NCBI GenBank assembly: GCA_025594325.1
Contig: JANHCV010000004.1
Span: 1,922,001 to 1,986,000, forward strand
Direction: 5' to 3'
DNA length: 64,000 nucleotides
Origin: Blastocladiella emersonii ATCC 22665
Taxonomy: Eukaryota; Blastocladiomycota; Blastocladiomycetes; Blastocladiales; Blastocladiaceae
Below the pieces are notes generated by a model, which saw only the letters and a list, made by a program, of their open reading frames with translations, searched no databases and was not told where the DNA came from. Positions 10,278 to 19,426 of this stretch are shown in pieces; positions within the stretch are counted from its first letter, which is position 1; every line of letters starts with the position of its first letter. Both the position numbers and the translations under genes were made by a program.

Positions 10278-13200
10278 ATGGAACAGCGAGACTATGCATC
10301 AGGGAGCCGCGACTCGGCCTGCGCCCTCAATGACGCGCCGCCGCTGCCCGCCGTCGGGCCGAGCCGGCACGAGGCGGCCATGGCGCACCTGCTCGACGTG
10401 TACGCCGAGGCGCCCATGGCCACGCACGCGGCCGTCATCGACGCGCTCGAGGCCGAGGCTGCCGCCCTGGTGGACGACCTGCTCGCCGACTGCGGCGCCT
10501 GGATCGTCGTCCAGTCGCGAAGGCTGCGCGAGGTGTGTACTCGACATGCATACACGCAAGGTCCCCCCGCAGCGCGGCCCGCAACTCACATCCGTCTCAC
10601 ACTGGCAGACTCCGCGCGCGACCGCGTCTAGGCCATCGTAGACGCACTCGACCCGGACATGCACCACCCGCTCTTCCACTTCTCGGTCGGCCTGCTCGTC
10701 CGCATCGCCACGGCGTTCCCGGCCGTCGAGGACGAGATTGCCCGGCAAGCGGGCGGGAACGGGCCTCCTGAGCTGCCCCGTGCCTTCATCGCGCCCGACA
10801 TTTTGCACTCGCGCGCCTCGACGCTGGACGGCGGCGAGCTCACGGTCGCCCAGCTGCGATCGCCCGACGACGTCGAGGCCACGGAGCGCCGCGTCTCCGC
10901 AGCCGTCGCCGCCCTGCTCGCTCGCGCGGCGCAGCTGCTCGTCCGCGTCGACTGCTTCCACGCCGCATTGCGCGCGACCTACGCGCTCGTCGACCTCGAC
11001 TCGGCCATCCTCACGCCGCGCGTGCAGGCGCTCCTCCTCGAGGCCTTTGTGTACTGGAACCCGCTCCGCCCGCATCTCGCGGTCCCGCACCGCGACACCG
11101 TGACCAGTGCCAACGGGAGCTGCATGGTCGGCCTCGACGCGGCGCTCGCGCACGAGCACCTCCTCGTCCTGCTCGTCACCGTCGTCGACCGATTCCAGTG
11201 GCGCCAGCTGTCGCTCGACGCGCTGTTTCTCGCGCCCACCATTCTCGTCGACGCGCTGCTCGAGCGCGCGTGCGCCACGGGCGACGTCGACGCGCTCCTT
11301 CACCTCCTCTCGTGGGACCCGCACGTCCAGGTCTACGTCCTCGACGGCCTGCTCGCCATCGGAAACGACCCCGTCCCGCTGCCGCCCGACGCGACCGAAA
11401 CGACGCAGTGGGCTGGCCACTTCATCCTCGCCCACCCCAAAGTAATCGCGTGGCTCGCCGTGTGCGGGATGCGCGCCGAGAAAACGCTGCTCCTGCCACC
11501 AGCCGTGCCCGACGACGACGCCGAGTCGCTCCGCCGCGAACGCGCCGCCCAGCTGCTCCTCGGCACGCGGTCGCGCCCATGGCCGTTCCGGTGCAAGCTC
11601 GCCGTGCTCGAGATCGCGATCCGCGCCTCGCTCCCGAGCGCCATCGTCGTCCCGCTCATGTCCGTCCTCGAGGCCGCGACACCCACCGATCAGCCCGTCG
11701 CGCTCGCCGCCGCTATCGTCTCGCTGCACCACCCCGACCGCGAGGTCCGCCAGCGCGCGGCGCGCTGGGTCGGGCTCCTCTCGGCGCACGCGCTGACCAA
11801 GGAGACTGCAGCGCAGCTCGTCGACGTCTTCACGCAGCCGACGGCAACTGGGCCCGCCGCGTTCGCGCCGCCCGTCGGCTGGGCCGACCTCGAGGACATG
11901 CGCCCGCACCTCGCGGCTCTGCTCGGCGACCTCGACTCGACAGTGGCCGATGCAACCAAGCTCGCGACGCTGGTCCTGCTCAGCACGCACCCGCAGTACG
12001 CCGAGATCATTGCCGGGAAATCCGACGCCCTCGTCGACCGGTTCCTCGCGGCCGCCGACGCGGACCGGCTCGCGCACCTCGCAGAGATCATCGCCAACCT
12101 GTTCCGCAGTCCGCGCGCGGGCCCCGTCATCCGCCGCGCCGTCCTCGACCCGCGCGTCCTCGACCACATGGTCTCGCTCCTCGTCCTCCCTGCCACCTCC
12201 CCGCGCGCGCTCCGCCTGCGCGGCGTGCTCGCGGGCATGTTTCTCCCGGAACGGCTACCCGCGGCGGACGACGACGAGGCGTGGCGCGGGTCCGCGGACG
12301 TGTCCGTTTGGACTAGCGGCGCGCTCGTCCAGCAGCTCGTCGAGCGGTGGTGGACCAAGTACGGGGCCCCGCTGCTCCAGCCCGAGTCGCTCGGTGCTGT
12401 CGCGTCGCATGACGACCTCGTCGCGCTGGTGCACCGGCTCCGGCTCGTCTCGGTGCATGCGGGGACACACGCCATGGCGGCGCGCGAGGCGAAAGGGCTC
12501 GCTCGGTTTCTCGCCATCACGCCGGCGGGTGAGGATGATATGGCGTGCCAGGCGCTCGTGCTTCGGTTCATCGCGACGCTTGTCGGCGCGCGCGAGGACG
12601 AGGAGATTGTCGCCGTCGTCCTCGAGTCACTCGAGACGGTTCTCGCGCCGTTCGTCCTCGACCTCCCGCCCGCCGAGGCGGCAATCGACCTCGCCCACGC
12701 TATGACCGTGTTTCTCACCCCGCTCCCACTCTCGATTGCCTCGCGCTACCCGAACCTCCTCGGTGCGCTCGGCCGCGCGCTCCGTCTCGTCGACCAGTGC
12801 GGCACGCGTGCCGCACACCTCCTCCCCGCGGTCCTCGCATGCTTCGTCCCCAACCCCGACCGCCCGCCGTGGCTCATCGCGCGCAGCGTGCGCGTCCTCG
12901 CCGAGACGCAGGACCCGTCGCGCCAGCTCGTGCGCGACGCGTACCAGCTCCTGCTCACGTCGTCTGTCGTCGACGATCCCGCAGCGAAAACGAGCGCCGG
13001 CGAGCACGAGAACCTCGAGTCGTGGCTCGACCCGGGGTCCGGGTCGCTGCACTGGCTCAGCCAGCTCGCCGCCGTGTGCCCGGACCTCGGGTGGACGCTC
13101 ACGGCGCACCTCGCGCGGTTCCCGATCCTCGCGCCTGAGATCCGCGCCGCGTTCGCGGGGAACGATCCCGTCGCGTGCGCTATCGCCGCGCTTGATGTTC

Positions 13201-14951
13201 GCGTGTCGGACGCCCCGTGGCTGTTCCTCGAGGTCGCGACGGCAAGGAACCCCGGCCCCATGGCGAACCGGCTTAAGCGGTGGGGCGGGTGGGGCACCCA
13301 GGTCGTCCGCGCGCTCGCCGAGTCCGGGGTGCAGGTCCAGGCGGCGGTCGTCACCGTGGTTGCGACGGCGGCGGCCGAGGACGCGGACCTGCTCGATTTC
13401 GGCGGGCCTGAGGGGATTGAGCTCGTGCAGGTGGTCCTCCGCGCGGCGGCCTGGCAGGGCTCGCTGCCCGTCGAGTCACGCGGGCCCGACGTCGCCGAGC
13501 TCCATGTCCGAGCCGCGACAACCGCGTTCCTTGCCCTCGAGCGCGACATGAACTGGTCGGTCCTCCTGCGCGACGATCTCGTTGGCTTCTTCGACGTCGC
13601 CGACGTGACCAGTGAGCTCGCGCTCCTTGTGTGCACCATCCTCGCCGCGGCGCCCGACCACGTCGAGGACCTGATCCCGGCGTTCGTCCGGTGGCTGCCC
13701 TCGCTCGCCGCGCCGCTGCCCGCGTACCCCGCTGTCCTCGTCCACGTCCAGCTGCTCGCGCACGTCCTCCGCGCGCTCCTCGTGCACCACGTCCCCGCGG
13801 GCCCCGTGTCGCTCGCCCCGCTCGCGCCGCAGCTCTCGGCGCTGCTGAGCGACCCGCACCACCTCGACCTCGACGAGCAGCAGCTCGTGTGCCACGCGCT
13901 CGGCGCGCTGTACGCCATGGTCGCGTTCGACCCGAGCCCGATCGTCGGGAAGCTGCTGGGCGCGCGCGTGACCTCGGCCCAGCCCGCATCGTCGCTGCCC
14001 TCGCCCGGGATGCTGCACCTGCTCACGGCATTCGCCGCGCAAGACCGCACGGTCCTGCACAACGACGTGGTGCGCGGGTGGATGTCCGCCGCCATGTCGG
14101 GCTCGCCGGGGATCCGGCCCGACGCGGCCGCCGCGGTCCTCGCGCTCGTCCCCTGCGCCGTCCGCGACAACCGCGACGCGCAGGCGTTCGCGGGGATCGC
14201 GGAGCGCGCGCTCGCCGCGATGCAGCGCGACCCGAACCCGATGCTCGCGCGCACGCTCGCGTACCTCCTCGCATTCCCGGCGACGCGGCAGCGCGTCAGC
14301 GCGTCGAGGACGCACGCGAACCCGGTCCTCGCCCTCCTGCGCCTGCTCGAGACGCGCACGCGCGTCCCCGTCAAGACGGCCGCTGCGGTTGCGGGGGTCG
14401 ACGCGCTGCTCACGGTGCTCGCGGCGTGGTCCGCGTTCCCCGAGGCACAGGCACGGATCGCACCGGGGCTGCCCGTCCTCGTTGACGTGGCGACCAACGC
14501 GACGCTTCCGGCAAGGCTCCGCACGCTCGCGCTCCGCGTGCTCCGCAACGCCGCGTACATGCGCGAGAACAAGGCGCGCATGTCGGACGCGGACATGGTC
14601 GCGCAGCTCATCCAGCCGCCTCTCGTGCCGCCCGGCCACCACCGGCGCAACGAGGAACCCGCTGCGCGGCTCGGCGTCACGCTCACCTGGCTCGCGGCCC
14701 TGTGGGTCCTGCTCCACGCCAACCACCGGCCGCTGGTGGTCCGCGCGCGGCCGGCGCTCGGCGACGCGCTCGCGCAGGTCCGCGCCGAGGTTGAGGCCGA
14801 CGCGGGCGTCGCGGCGTGGCCCACCGAGACGGACGAGGGCGTGGTGAGTGATGCGCGGGTCGATGCCGGCGAGGTCAGCGCGTCGGACGTGCTCTCGCTG
14901 ATCCACCGCGTCGAACGCGTCCTCCAGGTGTCCGCGGGCGAGCGGGCCTGA
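10278..14951 (+). CDS. Large helical-repeat (ARM/HEAT-like) protein, possibly rotatin-related
   Basis: Two exons (10278-10532, 10632-14951) encode 1524 aa. Nearly the whole chain is Leu/Ala-rich with alternating helices, as in ARM/HEAT scaffolds; there is no signal peptide or membrane segment. Near the C-terminus the pattern LALRVLRNAAYMRENKARM, followed by RLGVTLTWLAALWVLLHANH, resembles the last helices of rotatin/Ana3, a centriole-assembly protein (leucine-rich helix with RN.A.....NKA, then ALWxLxxNxxxA). A centriolar role would fit an organism with flagellate zoospores. The similarity is short and judged by eye; the protein is also shorter than animal rotatin (about 2200 aa). The safe call is a large helical-repeat protein of unknown function. 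The exon 2 boundary could also lie a few codons later at a second AG. Confidence 0.6.
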
Positions 14952-15190
14952 ATACAACGCGGTTTACGTGATATATATCTCGGGAGGGAGTATTAGTCAG
15001 TCAGCTGATGCAGCCGGCCGATCGGCGCGCCCGCGTCGCTGACGCCGCCGACGTCCCTGCCGCCGCTCGCTGGCCGTCGATCGCTTCTCTGCTGCGCCCT
15101 CTCTCCTTCCTACAACGCATACTCGCACTCACTGCAACGTATCAAGGTCCGCCGCCGCCGCACCCTCCACGTATCGCCGCCACGGACGCC

Positions 15191-15661
15191 ATGGGCCAAC
15201 TGTTCAGCTCCGCGCCCGCAGACCCCGAAATGGCCTCCAAGGTCGCCGCCACCGTCGCCAAGCTCATCTCGGACAACGCCGTCATGGTGTTCTCCAAGTC
15301 GTACTGCCCGTACTGCACCAAGGCCAAGGACGCGCTCAAGGCCGTCGGCGCCGCGTTCCACGCCATCGAGCTCGACCAGATGAGTGCGTGCTTTGGGGTT
15401 GTGTGCCCTCGACTGGAGGCTGACGTCGTCTGATGTTGCGTGTAGACGAGGGCGCCGAGATCCAGGCCCACCTCGCCGAGCTGACCGGTCAGCGCACCGT
15501 GCCCAACATCTTCATCAAGGGTACGTCGGTCACCGTGCCGTACCGCACGCAGCTGCCGCTCACTCTCTCGCTCGTGCCTTCCGCGTCTAGGCAAGCACAT
15601 TGGCGGCTGCTCGGACCTCCTCGAGCTCAAGTCGTCGGGCAAGCTGCAGTCCATGCTCTAA
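15191..15661 (+). CDS. Dithiol glutaredoxin (CPYC type)
   Basis: Three exons (15191-15383, 15446-15520, 15591-15661; 112 aa). The product has the glutaredoxin active site SYCPYC at residues 38-42 (redox Cys 39 and 42), the cis-proline TVPNIF loop, and the glutathione-binding GGCSDLLEL near the C-terminus, ending GKLQSML. It reduces disulfides and glutathionylated proteins with glutathione. Length and motifs match class I fungal glutaredoxins. The reading frame stays open upstream to an in-frame ATG at 15008, which would add 61 Arg-rich residues resembling a mitochondrial presequence; the ATG at 15191 gives the standard cytosolic form. Junction phases are consistent and the first acceptor is GTGTAG. 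Confidence 0.93.
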
Positions 15662-16502
15662 GCAGCACCACCAGCCGCGCCTCTTGCTTTGCATCGAGTG
15701 TAATATACGAGTGATCTACGCCGATTCCCCGCTGTCTCTGCTGCCCCGCGCTCTGTGTGCTTCCTCGTCATCCACGGTCGCCATCAAAGCGCAGTCGGCG
15801 CTGCGCCCCACGTTGATTGGTGGCGCTGCTGGCGCGAGCACGGGCGGCCCACAACCCGGCGCGCAACTGAGCCGGGATCCCTGTCCTCAAGGATCCTCGC
15901 TGGTAAGGCTGCAAGCGACGGCACCGGCTGGATGAAGTTCACCTCGACCACGGACGGCCCTTGAAGCGCAGCGGTCGGCGGCGCTGCCGCGCCCTGCGTC
16001 GCGACGCGTTGCGCCACACGCTCCGCTCCCCGAGCGACCTTGGCGACTCGGGCAAGGCCTCAGTCGCACGGCGCGCTCAGTTACGGTTCCGTCGTCCGCC
16101 AACACAGATGGTTGCGCATCGGCGTGCGACCCGGGCTCGGCGAGTCCAGGGCGACCACGATCACCCGCGGTCGAGGACGATGACGACGACGGCGGCACGA
16201 GGCCACCGGCGAGGGAAACGTGCCGTGACGCAGGGCGACGCGCGCTGCATGAGGATGGCTGCGCCGCACGATGCACGTTGATGAAGTGGCCGCGTCATGG
16301 GGGCGCTGCAGGACGCAGGAGTTGCATGACTGCGCCACCGCCGCCGCTGCGGCTCCGGCAGAGTCGGCGGAGACCCGACCGGCGTCCGCGGTTCGGCGGG
16401 CACCGACCGAGGCCTATAAGATCTCGGCGCTGCCCAGTTAATCGCTCAGCTGTCCCTTTGGCTATAGATCAAGTTAGAAGTAACCTCATCAACAACATCA
16501 AC
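15662..16502. other. Intergenic region upstream of the single-core peptide gene
   Basis: No convincing coding sequence. The last 100 bases hold the TATA-like box and the A/T-richer leader of the peptide precursor gene. Confidence 0.55.
16415..16420 (+). promoter_or_regulatory. TATA-like box of the single-core peptide gene
   Basis: The sequence CCTATAAGA lies 83-88 bases before the ATG at 16503. The same CCTATAAGA occurs at the same kind of distance before the eight-core paralogue, which supports it as a real core promoter element. Confidence 0.55.
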
Positions 16503-16739
16503 ATGCGCGTCTCCACCGTCCTCGCCGCCTGCGTCGCGCTGTTCGCTGTCTCGGCCACCGCTGCCCCCGCCTCCGTCGACTCGGCCGCGGCCGGCACCAA
16601 GGTGGAGAAGCCCGGCAAGGCCGACATCAAGCCCCAAAGCTACTACGACGTGTGGTTCGCGTACAAGCGCGAGGCCACAGCCCAGGACGCGGTCGGCGAG
16701 CCCAAGGCCTCGGCCGAGTGGACGTACGCCGACGCCTAA
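16503..16739 (+). CDS. Secreted peptide precursor with one core (paralogue of the 18.1-kb gene)
   Basis: An intronless 78-aa precursor. Residues 1-21 (MRVSTVLAACVALFAVSATA, then A) form a signal peptide almost identical to that of the neighbouring eight-core gene. After a Lys/Pro-containing spacer comes one core, SYYDVWFAY, at about residues 46-54, followed immediately by KR and EA: a Kex2-type dibasic site and a dipeptidyl-aminopeptidase-type X-Ala. An acidic tail ending EWTYADA completes the protein. Compared with the SYHDVFFAY core of the paralogue, His is replaced by Tyr and the first Phe by Trp. It is probably exported through the ER and Golgi and cleaved there. What the peptide does is unknown; the structure resembles pheromone-type or other Kex2-processed precursors. 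Confidence 0.72.
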   Translation: MRVSTVLAACVALFAVSATAAPASVDSAAAGTKVEKPGKADIKPQSYYDVWFAYKREATAQDAVGEPKASAEWTYADA

Positions 16740-18111
16740 GCGGTCGCGCCGTCGACGCTCCGCCCGACTACACCAAGAACCCCATCACGTTGTACATGTT
16801 TGCATATATCTGGCCGCGTGCCCTTCATCTTTCTTCGATCGAGCTCGTTGTGAGCGTGAGTGACATGCACTGAGCCCGGGCCGTTGACCCCTGCGCCCGG
16901 CCGAGGCCAGCAGCACAGCGAGGGGGCGCGTCGCTGCCACGAAGTTGAGGTTGCGTGTGTTGTGCTGGGGCGTTCGTCGAGGCGGACCGCGAGGTCGGCG
17001 ACGCGAGAGCTCCAGCAGCCTCATCATCACGAGCACCGCACCGCACCCCGCGCCGCAGGGAGACGCGCAGGAGCGCGCCCGACAATCGAACGCGCTCACG
17101 TCCGTCTCTTAAGTCGAACTGCGAGAGCTGCAGCGAGTCTCTCGGGTCCCAAGCCTCGAGAAGTGCACTCTGGCCAGATCGATCGCTTCTCGGACAAGTC
17201 AAGTCGCGCATCGCCTCCGCGCTGATCAGAGTGATGATCGGTTGTCTGCGACGAGCAGAAGCTCATGTCGCGCAAAGGCCGACTCACGCGAAGATGCATC
17301 CTTGGGTCAAGTTTCATGGAGTGAGTGAGCGACGCGCTCCTTAGCTGGCGAGCACGCGACGAGCAACTTCATCTTCACCACCGCGACGGCCGCGGCTGCT
17401 CGACGACAACCAGAACGTGCTGTGACGGCATCGAGTCGCCCCGAAGAGCCGAGCCACTCGCGTGATCAAGGAGGAGGTCGGCTGCCCGGACTGGGCGCTT
17501 CACGAGTGGGGCCACGCGGGGCCAGTCCGCCGACGCGCCGGGCCCACCTTGGCCCATCCTCGGCCGCGGATCCGTCATGGACGTCATGCCGCTTCCGCAT
17601 CGCGAGTCCCGCCGGATTCCGCTCGTCGCATCCGCGGTGAAGTCGGCAGCGACCTCAAGTCGCGGCTCTGACCCAGCGACGGTGGCTTGGGCGAGCGCGT
17701 TGCGCCACTCTACCTCAAACGTCGCCGCGACCGACCGACCCTTCACGGCCGACGCGAGCTTGACCAGCGCTGCACGATCCATCGCGCAGAGCGGATCCGC
17801 TCGAACTCGTGCCGCGATTCCGAGCACGGAGTCGGAGTTGGGCGGGAGGGTTGCGCCACGCGGGCACGTTTGTGGGGCAGCCGCGTGCACGCGCTTGGTC
17901 GGCTACGCCACCAGCTGCACTATAAGGCAAGTTGGCGTACCCGGGCGACGCCACGGCGGCGGCGGCGGTGGCAGAGTCGATGTCGCCAGCCAGCAGGCGC
18001 GAAGCTGCAGGGAAGACAGGGGATCGGGCCCTATAAGAACCCCGCGTGCCCGCACCAGTCCACCCTCTCCTTGTACATAGACCTCCCTAGAGTCCTATCA
18101 CCAGCTTCACC
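16740..18111. other. Intergenic region between the two peptide genes
   Basis: About 1.37 kb without a convincing gene on either strand. Open frames here have no domain or codon pattern I trust. The last 100 bases contain the TATA-like box and the leader of the eight-core gene. Confidence 0.5.
18032..18037 (+). promoter_or_regulatory. TATA-like box of the eight-core peptide gene
   Basis: CCTATAAGA lies 75-80 bases before the ATG at 18112, the same sequence and similar spacing as in the single-core paralogue. The leader between them is pyrimidine-rich. Confidence 0.6.
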
Positions 18112-18804
18112 ATGCGCGTCTCCACCATCGTCGCGGCCTCGGTCGCCCTCCTCGCCGCCTCGGCCACCGCCGCCCCCATCGACTCGGCCGCCGTCGCCAA
18201 GACCAACGGCGACGCCTCCACCGACTCGTACCACGACGTCTTCTTCGCCTACAAGCGTGACGCCCCCGCCAAGGACACCAAGGCCGCCGGCGCCGGCACC
18301 GAGTCGTACCACGACCCCTTCTTCGCCTACAAGCGTGACGCTGCCAAGGCCGAGAAGAAGGACGACGCCTCCACCGACTCGTACCACGACGTGTTCTTCG
18401 CCTACAAGCGCGACGCCCCCGCCAAGGACACCAAGGCCGCCGGCGCCGGCACCGAGTCGTACCACGACCCCTTCTTCGCCTACAAGCGCGACGCCACCAA
18501 GGAGTCCAAGGACGACGCCAAGACCGACTCGTACCACGACGTGTTCTTCGCCTACAAGCGCGACGCCGCCAAGGACGCCGTCGGCACCCCCAAGTCGACC
18601 TCGGGCGACTCGACCACCGAGTCCTACCACGACCCCTTCTTCGCCTTCAAGCGCGACGCCGCCAAGGCCGAGAAGAAGGACGAGGCCAAGACCGACTCGT
18701 ACCACGACGTGTTCTTCGCGTACAAGCGTGAAGCTGCCGCCAAGGCCGAGAAGAAGGAGGAGGCCAAGCCCGAGTCCTACCACGACGTCTTCTTCGCCTA
18801 CTAG
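18112..18804 (+). CDS. Kex2-processed repeat peptide precursor with eight cores
   Basis: An intronless 230-aa secreted precursor. A signal peptide (MRVSTIVAASVALLAASATA, then A) is followed by eight near-identical cores, SYHDVFFAY or SYHDPFFAY (one ends AF). The first seven are each followed by KR and then DA (EA after the seventh). The eighth core ends exactly at the stop codon, so its C-terminus needs no trimming, as in yeast alpha-factor precursors. V and P cores alternate over the first six. Spacers are Ala/Lys/Asp/Glu-rich, and some contain KK. Expected processing is by Kex2 after KR, Kex1-type removal of KR, and possibly Ste13-type removal of X-Ala pairs. The DNA of repeats is nearly identical, pointing to recent duplication or gene conversion. 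The spliced-free ATG is in a CACCATG context. Function could be pheromone, signal or hydrophobic surface peptide; the sequence does not decide. Confidence 0.85.
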   Translation: MRVSTIVAASVALLAASATAAPIDSAAVAKTNGDASTDSYHDVFFAYKRDAPAKDTKAAGAGTESYHDPFFAYKRDAAKAEKKDDASTDSYHDVFFAYKRDAPAKDTKAAGAGTESYHDPFFAYKRDATKESKDDAKTDSYHDVFFAYKRDAAKDAVGTPKSTSGDSTTESYHDPFFAFKRDAAKAEKKDEAKTDSYHDVFFAYKREAAAKAEKKEEAKPESYHDVFFAY

Positions 18805-19426
18805 ATAGCAAGCAGATGCTGGGCCGGCGGACATTTCAGTGTTCCTGCCGAGTCGTTTCATGTACAATACAAGGGCTTCATCGCCATTTTGGTATCCATG
18901 CGTTGACAACGGTCGGAGAGCGAGACGATCAAGGAGACGAGCTCGCACGCCGGCTTGGTCGACGCGAGGCTCATGAGAGTTTTGCTCACGCGAGTTCAGC
19001 TGCGAACCACCGCTCTCCCCGTGTTGCAACTTGAACGAGAATCTCATGTAAACACGCGCTAGACTTGCTGCATTATGTTCAAGGGTCCAGCTTCGAGACA
19101 AGCTCGCCCCTGCGGCTCGCTCCGCTGTCGTTGAGACATTGGCGGGTTGGAAGTGGAGGGGGAGGACGGCTACGCGCTGACAGTGGCTTGCGACCGCCGT
19201 ATTCAGCCTGAACGTACCCTCGGTTCACGCTGGCATCCGCTGCTCGCCTGGCCGCAGTTCTTCCCGAGTGAAAAGAGTGCTCGTCAATTGAGTCGATGTC
19301 TTCACGACCTTCAGTTGAGTCGACACGGCACGATTCCGCGGATGTGCGCATCAAAACCAGCACGCTTCCGGCAGAAACGCATGATTGACCTGCTCCGCCA
19401 CCATCATCCCAGCCGCGTCACCCGAC
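18805..19426. other. Intergenic region upstream of the ABC transporter
   Basis: Contains the 3' end of the peptide gene and the promoter of the ABC transporter. I see no gene or strong motif. Confidence 0.55.

Noticed and set aside
10299-14957. Long minus-strand open frames (up to about 690 codons) opposite the helical-repeat gene
   Set aside because: Arg/Glu- or Ser/Arg-rich composition typical of antisense frames in GC-rich coding DNA; the plus frame is continuous over 4.3 kb.
18238-18800. Regular direct repeats that could suggest a CRISPR array or satellite
   Set aside because: The repeats are in frame, encode the peptide cores, and the genome is eukaryotic.
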